Source: Serratia quinivorans (lineage in GTDB: Bacteria > Pseudomonadota > Gammaproteobacteria > Enterobacterales > Enterobacteriaceae). Taken from it: DNA of 64,000 bases. The notes beneath the pieces are model-generated. The model had not been told where the DNA came from. It was given only the letters and a program-made list of their open reading frames with translations, and did no database searches. Position 1 is the stretch's first letter. Each line of letters starts with the position of its first letter. The position numbers and the translations under genes are program-made. Below, in pieces: positions 25,868 to 35,528 of this stretch. The stretch is from contig NZ_CAMKGL010000002.1 in NCBI RefSeq assembly GCF_946227985.1, positions 333,266 to 397,265 on the forward strand. The letters run 5' to 3'.

Positions 25868-27235
25868 ATGGAAAAGTTAGCATGTTTTAAAGCTTATGAT
25901 GTACGCGGTAAATTGGGTGAAGAACTGAACGATGATATTGCCTATCGTATCGGTCGCGCTTATGGCGAGTTCCTAAAACCAAAAACTATTGTGCTGGGCA
26001 GTGACGTGCGTCTGACCAGTGAAAGTTTGAAACTGTCCCTGGCAAAAGGGTTGCAGGATGCCGGTACCGACGTTATCGATATTGGCATGACAGGGACTGA
26101 AGAAGTCTACTTTGCTACTTCCCATCTTAAAGCCGATGGTGGCGTTGAAGTGACGGCCAGCCATAACCCGATCGACTATAACGGAATGAAATTGGTCCGC
26201 GAAGGCTCGCGCCCTATCAGTGGCGATACCGGTCTGCGAGCTATACAAGAGTTAGCGGAAAACAACCAATTCCCGGCCCCTTCTGCAGTGCGTGGCAGCT
26301 ATATTCGTCAGGACGTACTTGGCGCATATGTAGAACACATACTTTCTTACGTTGACGTAAAAAACTTCAAACCGTTAAAACTGGTGATCAACTCAGGTAA
26401 TGGCGCAGCCGGTCATGTGATCGATGCCATCGAAGCATCCCTTAAGGCGTTGAACATTCCGTTGGAGTTTATCAAGGTTCATCATCAGCCGGACGGCACA
26501 TTCCCCAATGGTATTCCCAATCCACTATTGCCTGAGTGTCGTGCAGATACCGCCAATGCGGTGCGTGAATACGGTGCGGATATGGGGATCGCTTTCGATG
26601 GTGATTTTGATCGTTGCTTCCTGTTTGACGAAAAAGGCGACTTTATTGAGGGATATTATATCGTTGGCCTGCTTGCAGAAGCTTTCCTGCAAAAACAACC
26701 AGGTGCAAAAATCATTCATGATCCGCGCCTGAGCTGGAACACGATTGATGTGGTGAGCAAGGCTGGTGGTGTGCCGGTCATGTCAAAAACAGGTCATGCC
26801 TTTATTAAAGAGCGCATGCGCTCGGAAGACGCTATCTACGGTGGCGAGATGAGTGCGCATCACTACTTCCGCGATTTTGCCTATTGCGATAGCGGCATGA
26901 TCCCATGGTTGCTGGTGGCTGAATTGGTCAGTGTGAAAGGCCAAACGTTGGGGCAACTGGTGCAGGATCGTATTGCTGCTTACCCGTCTTCCGGCGAAAT
27001 CAACATCAAGTTGGCCCAACCAGCGGTGTCAATTGAGAGCGTCAAGCAACATTATTTGGCGCAGGCTGGTGAAGTAGATTATACCGATGGTATCAGCATG
27101 GAGTTTGCCGACTGGCGTTTCAACCTGCGTTCATCCAATACGGAACCTGTGGTTCGCCTTAATGTAGAGTCGAGAAAAAATAATGTCTTGATGAAAGAAA
27201 AGGTTAAGGAATTACTTGATCTATTAAATGAATAA
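25868..27235 (+). CDS. manB: ManB, phosphomannomutase (copy 1)
   Basis: 455 aa from ATG 25868 ([14 protein letters not shown]), which sits 7 bp after AAAGGG; ATG 25865 and TTG 25862 in frame are less well spaced. The phosphoserine loop is TASHNP with Ser98, the metal loop is FDGDFDRCF, and the sugar-binding [13 protein letters not shown] and phosphate-binding [12 protein letters not shown] follow. It converts mannose-6-phosphate to mannose-1-phosphate for ManC. Very similar to the second copy at 32141-33514, including long stretches near [19 protein letters not shown]. Confidence 0.94.
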   Translation: MEKLACFKAYDVRGKLGEELNDDIAYRIGRAYGEFLKPKTIVLGSDVRLTSESLKLSLAKGLQDAGTDVIDIGMTGTEEVYFATSHLKADGGVEVTASHNPIDYNGMKLVREGSRPISGDTGLRAIQELAENNQFPAPSAVRGSYIRQDVLGAYVEHILSYVDVKNFKPLKLVINSGNGAAGHVIDAIEASLKALNIPLEFIKVHHQPDGTFPNGIPNPLLPECRADTANAVREYGADMGIAFDGDFDRCFLFDEKGDFIEGYYIVGLLAEAFLQKQPGAKIIHDPRLSWNTIDVVSKAGGVPVMSKTGHAFIKERMRSEDAIYGGEMSAHHYFRDFAYCDSGMIPWLLVAELVSVKGQTLGQLVQDRIAAYPSSGEINIKLAQPAVSIESVKQHYLAQAGEVDYTDGISMEFADWRFNLRSSNTEPVVRLNVESRKNNVLMKEKVKELLDLLNE

Positions 27236-27310
27236 TATAAATAGTGTGCTTTTCTTTTCGATTTTAAATAAATAGGTTGAGCACGCTTTTTTAACAAGAG
27301 TGGTTTTATT

Positions 27311-28708
27311 ATGAAAATACAACATCAGCGAGCGCACTCCAATGCAAATGCATCTATTATTTCTATGGTGCAGCGTTTTTCTGATATTTTTATTATTTTC
27401 TTTGGCGGTTATGTTGCAAGTGTAATAAATGACTATGGCTTTAATTATGAACATGTGTTAGTTACACTAATAGCTTTAGTCGTATTCCAAATGATTGGCG
27501 GTATAACTGATTTTTATCGTTCTTGGCGCGGAGGGAAATTTTCGACAGAGTTGAGGCTGATTCTAAAAAATTGGACGTTAAGCTTGATTGTTACTTCAGG
27601 GATAACTTCATTTATGCCTAACTCTAACTTTACATTTGAAGTGTTTATCTGTTGGTATTTTTCTGTTTGTCTTGGGTTTATGCTCTGCCGCTCCGCGATC
27701 CGTTTTCTTGCAGGGTTGGTGCGCAACTTTGGATATAACACACGCAGAGTTGCTGTTGCTGGTTCTATGCCTATAGGCATCAAATTACTAAGAAGCTTTA
27801 AGGATGATCCATGGCTAGGATTCGTTGTTGAAGGGGTTTATGATGATACCAAGAATTTTAATGATAATGAGATAAAGTATTCTGGTAATTTAGATAAATT
27901 GGTTGCAGATGCTCGTGAAGGGCGGATTGACTATGTCTATATTGCAATGAATATGAGTGAAGAGAGTAAGTTTAAAAAAATACTCGGCCAATTAACAGAT
28001 ACAACTTGCTCTGTCATGTTTATCCCGGATGTTTTTACATTTAATATTTTACAATCAAGAACAGAGGAAGTTAATGGGGTTCCGGTTGTCCCATTGTTTG
28101 ATACGCCACTAAATGGGATTAATAAAGTATTTAAAAGGCTTGAAGATATTTTACTGTCTTTCTTTATACTTGTTTTTATTTCGCCAGTTTTATTATTGAT
28201 TTCAGCTGCTGTCAAACTGACTTCTGCGGGCCCAGTTATTTTTAGGCAGACTCGTTATGGCATGGACGGAAAACCTATAAGGGTGTGGAAATTTCGCTCT
28301 ATGACTGTCATGGAAAATGATAATATTGTTACTCAGGCCAAGAAAGGAGATGCTCGGGTAACTAAAGTCGGTGCCTTTTTACGACGGACTTCTCTGGATG
28401 AATTACCACAGTTCTTCAATGTATTGCTTGGTGGAATGTCTATTGTCGGACCTAGACCACATGCAGTAGCTCATAATGAGCAATATAGAAGTCTTATTGA
28501 AGGCTACATGCTTAGACATAAGGTCAAGCCCGGAATAACTGGGTGGGCACAGATTAATGGTTGGCGGGGCGAAACAGATACTTTGGATAAAATGCAAAAA
28601 CGTGTTGAATATGATCTCGAGTATATTAGAGATTGGAGTATATGGCTTGATGTGAAAATAATATTCTTAACTGTTTTTAAAGGTTTCGTACATAAGGCTG
28701 CATACTGA
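27311..28708 (+). CDS. wcaJ: WcaJ-like undecaprenyl-phosphate glucose-1-phosphate transferase
   Basis: 465 aa; E. coli WcaJ is 464. It opens with NANASIISMVQRFSDI as in WcaJ, has four N-terminal helices and a central CoA-binding-like domain. The C-terminal polyisoprenyl-phosphate hexose-1-phosphate transferase domain (about 275-465) includes SAGPVIFRQTRYGMDGKPI, VWKFRSM, RRTSLDELPQFFNVL and MSIVGPRPHAVAHNEQYR. It loads glucose-1-phosphate from UDP-glucose on undecaprenyl phosphate, starting the capsule repeat unit; no other initiating transferase occurs in the capsule locus. It is 75 bp after manB. AT content is higher than in manB. Confidence 0.94.
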   Translation: MKIQHQRAHSNANASIISMVQRFSDIFIIFFGGYVASVINDYGFNYEHVLVTLIALVVFQMIGGITDFYRSWRGGKFSTELRLILKNWTLSLIVTSGITSFMPNSNFTFEVFICWYFSVCLGFMLCRSAIRFLAGLVRNFGYNTRRVAVAGSMPIGIKLLRSFKDDPWLGFVVEGVYDDTKNFNDNEIKYSGNLDKLVADAREGRIDYVYIAMNMSEESKFKKILGQLTDTTCSVMFIPDVFTFNILQSRTEEVNGVPVVPLFDTPLNGINKVFKRLEDILLSFFILVFISPVLLLISAAVKLTSAGPVIFRQTRYGMDGKPIRVWKFRSMTVMENDNIVTQAKKGDARVTKVGAFLRRTSLDELPQFFNVLLGGMSIVGPRPHAVAHNEQYRSLIEGYMLRHKVKPGITGWAQINGWRGETDTLDKMQKRVEYDLEYIRDWSIWLDVKIIFLTVFKGFVHKAAY

Positions 28709-28727
28709 TAAATATTTTTTAAGTGTT

Positions 28728-28756
28728 GGTGGCCACGTAAGTGGTCACCATTTCTT
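28728..28756 (+). terminator. Terminator after wcaJ
   Basis: GGTGGCCAC (28728-28736), GTAA loop, GTGGTCACC (28741-28749) with one G-U pair, then ATTTCTT. Strong stem, short T-tract, 19 bp after the wcaJ stop. Confidence 0.75.
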
Positions 28757-28817
28757 AGTCTGTAAATATATTTTGGTCCTGATTTATATTAATTGTCGGT
28801 CATTTATGTATTTTTTC

Positions 28818-28846
28818 TTGTAAAAATGGCAAGGAAATATTTTAAT
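28818..28846 (+). promoter_or_regulatory. Candidate sigma70 promoter for galE
   Basis: TTGTAA (28818-28823), 17-bp spacer, TTTAAT (28841-28846). About 215 bp before galE. Confidence 0.4.
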
Positions 28847-29061
28847 TCTGGAGTGGTAGATATTTTTCTAGAGCGATTAATCCTCGGTTGATTAAATATA
28901 TTTTTTAAAAGTGTGTTTGAGTGATGTGTATCATATACCGTTTTATAAAATCATAACTAATAGTGATAATTTAAGATTAATTCTGATGTTTATCAAAGTA
29001 GAACCAGTTAAGATGAGTCTTCATTCTAAAGCCAACACTTTAGTGCATAAAAGGAGCTGTT

Positions 29062-30078
29062 ATGGCCATTTTAGTCACCGGCGGTGCCGGATATATTGGA
29101 TCTCACACCGTCTTGACTTTACTGGAGCGTGGTGAAGATGTCGTTGTGCTGGATAACCTGTCGAACTCGTCAGAAGAATCATTGCATCGCGTCGAACAGT
29201 TGGTGGGTAAAGCAGCCACTTTCTATCAAGGTGACATCTTGGATGGCGAATTCCTGAAGCGTATTTTCGATGCTCATGCGATAGATTCGGTTATCCATTT
29301 TGCTGGTCTGAAAGCTGTGGGTGAGTCAACCCGCAAGCCACTTGAGTACTATCAAAACAATGTTGCCGGGACGCTGGTATTGTTGGAAGAAATGCGTCGT
29401 GCTGGGGTGCATCAATTTATCTTCAGCTCTTCAGCGACGGTATATGGTGCCAACTCTCCGGTTCCTTATGTAGAAACCACGCCGATCGGCGGTACCACGA
29501 GTCCTTACGGCACGTCAAAGTTGATGGTGGAGCAGGTTTTACAGGATTTTGCCAAGGCTGAGCCTCAGTTTTCCATTATCGCCTTGCGTTACTTCAATCC
29601 GGTAGGTGCGCATGAGTCAGGTTTGATCGGTGAAGATCCAAATGGTATCCCGAACAATTTGTTACCCTATATCTCTCAGGTAGCAATTGGCAAACTGGAT
29701 CAGTTGGGCATTTTTGGCGGTGACTATCCAACCAAGGACGGTACCGGTGAGCGTGATTACATTCACGTGATGGATCTGGCCGAAGGGCACTTGATGGCGA
29801 TGGATCACCTGAAGAAAATAGAGGGCTTCAAAGCATACAATCTGGGAGCTGGGGTAGGGCACTCAGTCTTGGCAATGGTGCAAGCCTTCGAAAAAGCATC
29901 AAGTGTAAAAATACCTTATCAAATTTTGCCGCGACGCGACGGTGATCTGCCAGCTTTCTGGGCTGATGCCAATCTGGCTTATCGGGAACTGGGTTGGAAA
30001 GTGAGACGCGGCATCGATGACATGATGCGTGATACCTGGAATTGGCAAAAGAATAATCCGCAAGGATATCGTAGCTAG
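29062..30078 (+). CDS. galE: GalE, UDP-glucose 4-epimerase
   Basis: 338 aa, same length as E. coli GalE. Extended short-chain dehydrogenase: NAD motif [10 protein letters not shown] (6-15), SSSATVYG with the catalytic Ser/Thr, and Y149-x3-K153 in [21 protein letters not shown] and [13 protein letters not shown] are GalE-specific. It interconverts UDP-glucose and UDP-galactose (cytoplasm), feeding galactose to capsule or other glycans. It stands alone between the wcaJ terminator and the O-antigen leader. Its GC content matches the core genome rather than the AT-rich capsule block. Confidence 0.95.
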   Translation: MAILVTGGAGYIGSHTVLTLLERGEDVVVLDNLSNSSEESLHRVEQLVGKAATFYQGDILDGEFLKRIFDAHAIDSVIHFAGLKAVGESTRKPLEYYQNNVAGTLVLLEEMRRAGVHQFIFSSSATVYGANSPVPYVETTPIGGTTSPYGTSKLMVEQVLQDFAKAEPQFSIIALRYFNPVGAHESGLIGEDPNGIPNNLLPYISQVAIGKLDQLGIFGGDYPTKDGTGERDYIHVMDLAEGHLMAMDHLKKIEGFKAYNLGAGVGHSVLAMVQAFEKASSVKIPYQILPRRDGDLPAFWADANLAYRELGWKVRRGIDDMMRDTWNWQKNNPQGYRS

Positions 30079-30110
30079 CTCTTTTCTCATTAAACCTATC
30101 CCCCTCTTTC

Positions 30111-30161
30111 ATGATCACGTTCTGCATGCTGCAGACCGTGATCATCGATCTAAGATAGATC
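30111..30161. repeat. Tandem hairpins downstream of galE
   Basis: Arms 30111-30126 and 30130-30145 (outer ATGATCACG/CGTGATCAT, inner TCTGCA/TGCAGA) pair over 15 of 16 positions with a TGC loop. A second hairpin follows at once: GATCTA (30147-30152), AGA, TAGATC (30156-30161). There is no T-tract, so this is not a standard terminator. It might protect the galE 3' end or be a small mobile or protein-binding palindrome. Confidence 0.65.
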
Positions 30162-30221
30162 CTGATTTGTGCACCCACCCCAATTATAAGAAAACTAACC
30201 ATTTGATAGCTATGCTACTTC

Positions 30222-30251
30222 TTGACATGAATTTTATTCTGTCGGTTTAAT
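30222..30251 (+). promoter_or_regulatory. Predicted sigma70 promoter of the O-antigen operon
   Basis: TTGACA (30222-30227, perfect), 18-bp spacer, TTTAAT (30246-30251, five of six). Transcripts would begin near 30258 and carry JUMPStart about 200 nt into a roughly 455-nt leader, which suits ops function at the RNA polymerase. Confidence 0.6.
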
Positions 30252-30459
30252 GAGCGTTCATTTTAAGATAAGGCTGAAAGAAAGGATAATCTACAGGTGT
30301 TTTGATAGGTAAGGTGGTAGTATACGCAGCAAAAATATTGCGCTGTTATCTTATGTCTAATGTTACCTATCAGGATGACAACGGTATGACATATTGTGCC
30401 AAGTTGGCGGATGTTCCGCTGACAGTAAGTGATAGAGCATATAAAACTTACTTAAAGAT

Positions 30460-30498
30460 CAGTCGATTGGTAGCTGTTGAGCCAAGGGCGGTAGCGTG
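30460..30498 (+). promoter_or_regulatory. JUMPStart sequence with ops element
   Basis: 39 bp matching the JUMPStart consensus: TTGGTAGCTGTTGAGCCAAG, then the ops core GGCGGTAGCGTG at 30487-30498. Ops pauses RNA polymerase and recruits the NusG paralogue RfaH, which suppresses termination in long surface-polysaccharide operons. It lies 215 bp before manC copy 2, so the 12-kb O-antigen operon is probably RfaH-dependent. Confidence 0.93.
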
Positions 30499-30713
30499 GT
30501 TTTTTACAAGTACCGAAGAACTCACCGCCCCTGATTGACGGGATGAACTGTGCTCATTTACAGGTGTTGAAGTGGTAGCATTTGTGATGAGTAATGCGCC
30601 CTCGGCTCACACAGTGATATGTAAGGTGTAGTAAGTGCAGTAGCTTAACGCAATGTATTTACTTAACTAATTTAATTTATGGTGCTATAAAGCTAGCGTT
30701 ATAAGGAAAAAAA

Positions 30714-32126
30714 ATGTTACTCCCGGTAATTATGGCAGGTGGTACAGGTAGCCGTCTTTGGCCGATGTCCCGCGAACTTCACCCTAAACAGTTCTTGCGT
30801 CTGCATAGCCTGCACTCGATGCTGCAGGAAACGTTAAAACGTCTTGATGGGATAGAGGTGAGTGAACCTGTCGTAATCTGTAACGAAGACCACCGCTTTA
30901 TGGTAGCTGAACAACTGCGTCAAATAGACATGTTGTCTCATAACATCATTTTGGAGCCGATTGGGCGCAATACGGCACCGGCTATCGCTCTGGCTGCTTT
31001 GAATGCCGTCGCTCAGGGGCATGACCCCATCATGCTGGTGTTGGCAGCAGACCATATCATAAAAGACGTCACAACCTTCCATAACGCGATTGAAGCGGCA
31101 ATGCCTTATGCTGCTGATCAAAGTCTCGTTACCTTTGGTATTGTGCCAACCGGGCCGGAAACCGGCTATGGCTATATCCAACGTGGCGAAAGCACGGGGG
31201 AAAATGCGGAAGCGTCCAGTGTAAAACGTTTTGTTGAAAAACCAGATCTTGCGACAGCGCAGACTTATGTCGATTCAGGTGAATACTTCTGGAATAGCGG
31301 CATGTTTATGTTCCGCGCCAAACGGTATTTGGAAGAGTTGGAGCGGTTCCGCCCCGATATTCTGGATGCATGCCGTCGCTCTCTGGCGGATACTGAGTGC
31401 GATAAGAACTTTATCAACGTTAATTATGATGCATTCTCTAGTTGCCCAGACGAATCAGTTGATTATGCGGTCATGGAGAAAACTCATGATGCCGTTATGA
31501 TCCCGCTAGATGCAGGTTGGAGTGATGTAGGGTCATGGTCGGCATTGTGGGAAGTCAGTCAGAAGGACGAAGCAGGTAATGCGCTGACGGGGGATACGTT
31601 CCTTCACAATACCCATGATTGCTATATCAATACTGACGAAAAGTTAGTTGCTGCTATTGGCGTAGATAACCTAGTGATTGTTAATACTAAAGATGCTGTG
31701 TTGGTTGTTGATAAATCCAAGGTGCAGGACGTCAAAAAAGTCGTAGAGCACCTCAAAAAGTGTAAGCGCAGCGAATACAGAAGACATCGAGAAGTGTATC
31801 GCCCATGGGGCATCTGCGATCTTCTGGTGGATGAAAAACGTTTTAATGTGAATCGAATCACCGTGAATCCTGGCGAAGCGTTCTCTTTGCAGATGCATCA
31901 TCATCGTACTGAACATTGGGTGGTGCTTGCGGGCACGGCAAGAGTAACAACCGAAGATAAAACCTTTTTGCTGACAGAAAATCAGTCCACGTTTATTCCT
32001 ATTGGTGTTATTCACCGTTTAGAAAATCCAGGGAATATTCCGTTGGAACTGATCGAAATTCAATCAGGCTCTTATTTAGGGGATGATGACATTATCCGTA
32101 TTAAAGATCATTACGGTCGTTGCTAA
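30714..32126 (+). CDS. manC: ManC, mannose-1-phosphate guanylyltransferase / mannose-6-phosphate isomerase (copy 2)
   Basis: 470 aa. It has the same two-domain layout as copy 1: [20 protein letters not shown] nucleotidyltransferase signature, FVEKPDL and [19 protein letters not shown], then a cupin domain ([38 protein letters not shown]). It supplies GDP-mannose, here as the first gene of the polymannan O-antigen operon. Protein similarity with copy 1 is clear but lower than for the two ManB proteins, so the pair is not a very recent duplication. The next start is 14 bp downstream. Confidence 0.94.
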   Translation: MLLPVIMAGGTGSRLWPMSRELHPKQFLRLHSLHSMLQETLKRLDGIEVSEPVVICNEDHRFMVAEQLRQIDMLSHNIILEPIGRNTAPAIALAALNAVAQGHDPIMLVLAADHIIKDVTTFHNAIEAAMPYAADQSLVTFGIVPTGPETGYGYIQRGESTGENAEASSVKRFVEKPDLATAQTYVDSGEYFWNSGMFMFRAKRYLEELERFRPDILDACRRSLADTECDKNFINVNYDAFSSCPDESVDYAVMEKTHDAVMIPLDAGWSDVGSWSALWEVSQKDEAGNALTGDTFLHNTHDCYINTDEKLVAAIGVDNLVIVNTKDAVLVVDKSKVQDVKKVVEHLKKCKRSEYRRHREVYRPWGICDLLVDEKRFNVNRITVNPGEAFSLQMHHHRTEHWVVLAGTARVTTEDKTFLLTENQSTFIPIGVIHRLENPGNIPLELIEIQSGSYLGDDDIIRIKDHYGRC

Positions 32127-32140
32127 TTCTTGAGGTTTTA

Positions 32141-33514
32141 ATGAGTACCTTAACTTGTTTTAAAGCATATGATATTCGTGGGCAGCTTGGTGAAGAGCTG
32201 AATGAAGACATTGCCTACCGTATTGGTCGCGCTTATGGCGAATACCTGAAACCGCAGCGTGTGATTGTGGGTGGGGATATACGTCTGACGAGCGAGGCGC
32301 TCAAGCTGGCTTTGGCTAACGGGCTTCAGGATGCCGGTGCCGATGTGTACGATATTGGCATGAGTGGAACAGAAGAAGTGTATTTCGCCACTTTCCATCT
32401 GGGTATGGATGGTGGCATTGAGGTTACGGCTAGCCATAACCCAATGAATTACAATGGAATGAAGCTAGTTAAAGCTAATGCCCAACCGATTAGCGGTGAT
32501 ACGGGCCTATTGACTATTAAGCAACTGGCGGAAGATAACAACTTCGCTCCGGTTGATGAAAACCAGCGCGGCAGCTACCAGACTCTTTCTATTCTGGATG
32601 AGTATGTGGACCATTTGCTGAGTTATATTGATGCGGCTGAGTTGAAGCCTATGAAACTGGTCATCAACTCCGGTAATGGTGCGGCTGGCCACGTTATCGA
32701 TGAGATCGAGCGTCGATTCAAGCGTGATAATATCCCGGTATCTTTCGTCAAGGTTCATCACCAACCTGATGGCCATTTCCCTAATGGCATTCCTAACCCG
32801 CTATTGTCAGAATGCCGTGCTGACACAGCTAAAGCGGTGGTTGATCATCGGGCAGATATGGGCATCGCTTTCGACGGCGACTTTGACCGTTGCTTCCTGT
32901 TTGATGAAAAAGCAACCTTTATTGAGGGCTACTATATCGTTGGTCTACTTGCTGAAGCTTTCCTTCAGACTAACCCTGGCGCCAAGATCATTCACGATCC
33001 TCGTCTGTCCTGGAACACGATTGATATTGTCAATCAGGCTGGCGGTGTACCGGTTATGTCGAAAACCGGGCATGCCTTTATCAAAGAACGCATGCGTAAA
33101 GAAGACGCCATCTACGGTGGAGAGATGAGCGCACATCATTACTTCCGCGATTTCGCTTATTGCGACAGCGGCATGATCCCATGGCTTCTGGTTGCGAGTC
33201 TGCTTTCAGCCAAAGGCAAAGCGCTGAGTCAATTGGTGAAGGATCGCATGTGTGCCTATCCGGCATCTGGCGAGATTAACCGCAAGCTGCTTGATGCCAA
33301 GGCTGCCATTGAGTGCGTCTTGAACGTCTATAAAAATGATGCTTTGGTTTTCGATATGACTGACGGTATTAGTCTTGAGTTTGATGAGTGGCGTTTTAAT
33401 TTGCGTACATCAAATACCGAACCTGTCGTGCGTTTGAACGTTGAATCAAAGGGTAATGTAGAACTGATGCAGAAGAAAACTAAAGAGATTCTGGCACTCT
33501 TAGGCGGAGAATAA
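32141..33514 (+). CDS. manB: ManB, phosphomannomutase (copy 2)
   Basis: 457 aa from ATG 32141 ([20 protein letters not shown]), preceded by TTGAGG; an upstream frame beginning inside manC has no family sequence. TASHNP phosphoserine loop, FDGDFDRCF metal loop, [13 protein letters not shown] and [15 protein letters not shown] are intact. It makes mannose-1-phosphate for ManC copy 2. It overlaps no neighbour and wzm begins 2 bp after its stop. Long blocks are near-identical to copy 1 at protein level, so the two manB genes form direct repeats about 6.3 kb apart. Confidence 0.94.
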   Translation: MSTLTCFKAYDIRGQLGEELNEDIAYRIGRAYGEYLKPQRVIVGGDIRLTSEALKLALANGLQDAGADVYDIGMSGTEEVYFATFHLGMDGGIEVTASHNPMNYNGMKLVKANAQPISGDTGLLTIKQLAEDNNFAPVDENQRGSYQTLSILDEYVDHLLSYIDAAELKPMKLVINSGNGAAGHVIDEIERRFKRDNIPVSFVKVHHQPDGHFPNGIPNPLLSECRADTAKAVVDHRADMGIAFDGDFDRCFLFDEKATFIEGYYIVGLLAEAFLQTNPGAKIIHDPRLSWNTIDIVNQAGGVPVMSKTGHAFIKERMRKEDAIYGGEMSAHHYFRDFAYCDSGMIPWLLVASLLSAKGKALSQLVKDRMCAYPASGEINRKLLDAKAAIECVLNVYKNDALVFDMTDGISLEFDEWRFNLRTSNTEPVVRLNVESKGNVELMQKKTKEILALLGGE

Positions 33515-33516
33515 CA

Positions 33517-34311
33517 ATGAAAGAGATGTTATTGGCCATCTACGGTTATCGGGGTTTCATTTGGAGCAGTATTAAACGGGACTTTCAGTCCCGTTATCAG
33601 ACCAGCATGTTGGGTGCAATATGGTTGGTATTACAGCCGTTAGCTATGATTTTAGTTTATACGCTGGTGTTCTCAGAGGTGATGAAAGCCAGGATGCCTG
33701 ATAATTCTGGTCCTTTTGCTTACAGTATTTATTTGTGTTCCGGGGTGCTGACGTGGGGGCTATTTACTGAGATTCTGGATAAGAGTCAAAGTGTATTTAT
33801 CACCAATGCCAATTTAATCAAAAAACTCAGTTTCCCTAAAATATGTTTGCCGGTTATTGTTACCGCATCCGCTATTTTAAACTTCTGCATCATATTCAGT
33901 TTGTTTTTGATCTTCCTTATTTTTACTGGTAACTTCCCAGGCGTCTTATTCTTTTCCGTGTTGCCGGTTTTGGCATTGCAAGTCCTGTTCACCGTTGGGC
34001 TAGGGATGACATTGGGGGTGATGAACGTTTTCTTCCGCGACGTCGGGCAGTTCGTTGGTGTATTGTTGCAATTCTGGTTCTGGTTTACACCTATCGTTTA
34101 CGTCTTGAATTCGCTGCCGGAATGGGCAAGAAAATCACTGATGTACAACCCAATGGCTCGGGTAATGCAGTCATACCAATCGATATTTGCCTATCATCAG
34201 CAACCTAACTGGTACTCATTATGGCCGGTATTGGTACTGGCCATAATATTTTGCGCGTTTGGTATGAGACTGTTCAGGAAGCATGCTGCAGATATGGTGG
34301 ACGAGTTATAA
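33517..34311 (+). CDS. wzm: Wzm, ABC-2 permease for O-antigen export
   Basis: 264 aa with six predicted membrane helices. N-terminal FIWSSIKRDFQSRYQTSMLGAIWLVLQPLAMILVYTLVFSEVM is the ABC-2 type signature, as is GLGMTLGVMNVFFRDVGQFVGVLLQFWFWFTPIVY near the C-terminus. With Wzt it moves completed, lipid-linked polymannan across the inner membrane. A ribosome site GGCGGAG overlaps the end of manB. Its stop overlaps the wzt start by one base (TAATG), implying coupled translation. Confidence 0.94.
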   Translation: MKEMLLAIYGYRGFIWSSIKRDFQSRYQTSMLGAIWLVLQPLAMILVYTLVFSEVMKARMPDNSGPFAYSIYLCSGVLTWGLFTEILDKSQSVFITNANLIKKLSFPKICLPVIVTASAILNFCIIFSLFLIFLIFTGNFPGVLFFSVLPVLALQVLFTVGLGMTLGVMNVFFRDVGQFVGVLLQFWFWFTPIVYVLNSLPEWARKSLMYNPMARVMQSYQSIFAYHQQPNWYSLWPVLVLAIIFCAFGMRLFRKHAADMVDEL

Positions 34312-35528
34312 TGAGCTATATCAAAGTACATAATGTTGGCAAGGCATACAAACAGTACTCGTCTAAAACCGGGCGGCTGCTTGAATGGATTTCGCCATTT
34401 AATATCGTCAAACATAAACTGAAATGGATCCTGCAAGATATCAGTTTTAACGTTGACCCTGGCGAAGCGTTGGGGATTATTGGTATCAACGGCGCGGGTA
34501 AAAGCACATTATTGAAGTTGATTACCGGCACTGCCAAACCAACCTGTGGCGACATTGCTCTTTCTGGCCGTGTTGCCGCGCTGCTGGAGCTCGGGATGGG
34601 CTTCCACTCTGATTTTACTGGTCGCCAGAATGTTTATATGTCCGGTCAATTGCTGGGTATTCCCGTCGAAAAGATTACGGAACTGATGCCGGAAATCGAG
34701 GAGTTTGCTGAAATCGGCGAATATATCGATCAGCCAGTCCGGGTTTATTCAAGCGGCATGCAGGTGCGGCTGGCATTCAGCGTAGCAACAGCGATTCGGC
34801 CGGATATTCTGATTGTTGATGAAGCATTGTCCGTTGGTGACGCCTATTTCCAGCATAAAAGTTTCGAACGGATACGCGAGTTTCGCAAATTAGGCACCAC
34901 GCTTTTGCTGGTTTCACATGATAAGCAGGCGATCCAAAGCATATGCGACAGGGCTATTTTGCTCAATAAGGGCAGGATAGAGATGGAGGGCGAGCCTGAA
35001 TCCGTAATGGATTATTATAATGCGCTGCTCGCCGACAAACAGAACTTGTCCATTCGCCAGGTTGAAAATAACGGAAAGTTACAGACTCGTTCAGGCTCTG
35101 GTGAAGCGAGCATCATTGATATTCGTCTGCTGAACGATGAGGGTGAAAGCATCGAGGTTGCGACAGTGGGGCAGCCTGTTAACCTGCAGGTAAAAGTTCA
35201 TATCAATGAGGCTCTTTCTGAGCTGGTCGTAGGGTATATGATTAAAGACCGATTAGGACAGCCGGTTTTTGGTACCAATACCCATCACCTGAGGCAGCCG
35301 TTGTTTGAGCTGAAAGAGAATGACTCACGAACCTTTTCATTTGCTTTCTCAGCCAATTTGGGCGTTGGATCCTACTCGGTTGCTGTAGCTTTACACACGT
35401 CTGGAACTCACGTTGGTAAAAATTACGAATGGCGCGATTTAGCGGTCGTTTTCAACGTTGTGAATTCAGACGAGAAAGAATTTATTGGAGTAGCCTGGTT
35501 GCCTCCTAAGTTGGAGATTTCTGAATGA
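34311..35528 (+). CDS. wzt: Wzt, ABC ATPase with C-terminal carbohydrate-binding domain
   Basis: 405 aa from ATG 34311, the start that overlaps the wzm stop. ATPase domain about 1-240: Walker A GINGAGKST, signature YSSGMQVRLAF, Walker B ILIVDEAL, H-loop VSHD. After a linker, residues about 265-405 form a beta-rich Wzt-C domain (IIDIRLLNDEGESIEVATVGQPVNLQV ... LGVGSYSVAVALHTSG). In E. coli O8/O9a this domain binds the modified non-reducing end of the finished chain, and a terminal modification gene follows directly here. It energises Wzm. Overlaps the next gene by 4 bp. Confidence 0.94.
   Translation: MSYIKVHNVGKAYKQYSSKTGRLLEWISPFNIVKHKLKWILQDISFNVDPGEALGIIGINGAGKSTLLKLITGTAKPTCGDIALSGRVAALLELGMGFHSDFTGRQNVYMSGQLLGIPVEKITELMPEIEEFAEIGEYIDQPVRVYSSGMQVRLAFSVATAIRPDILIVDEALSVGDAYFQHKSFERIREFRKLGTTLLLVSHDKQAIQSICDRAILLNKGRIEMEGEPESVMDYYNALLADKQNLSIRQVENNGKLQTRSGSGEASIIDIRLLNDEGESIEVATVGQPVNLQVKVHINEALSELVVGYMIKDRLGQPVFGTNTHHLRQPLFELKENDSRTFSFAFSANLGVGSYSVAVALHTSGTHVGKNYEWRDLAVVFNVVNSDEKEFIGVAWLPPKLEISE

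Larger units (their letters stand above)
28709..29061. other. wcaJ-galE intergenic region
   Basis: 353 bp, AT-rich, no credible gene. It holds the wcaJ terminator, a candidate galE promoter, an ops-like AGTGGTAGAT at 28852-28861 and a GATTAATC/GATTAA repeat pair (28875-28895). The galE ribosome site AAGGAG is near 29050. Confidence 0.5.
30079..30713. other. 635-bp leader region of the O-antigen operon
   Basis: No supported gene. In order: a large hairpin pair after galE (30111-30161), a strong sigma70-type promoter (30222-30251), an ops-like GGTGGTAGTAT (30313-30323), JUMPStart/ops (30460-30498) and an ops-like AGTGGTAGCATT (30571-30582). TACAGGTGTT occurs at 30292-30301 and again at 30559-30568, each just before an ops-like motif. 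A 78-codon frame over 30302-30538 runs through JUMPStart and is probably not translated. Confidence 0.7.

Noticed and set aside
30302-30538. 78-codon frame across JUMPStart
   Set aside because: JUMPStart/ops acts in non-coding leaders; the frame has no good ribosome site and no recognisable protein.
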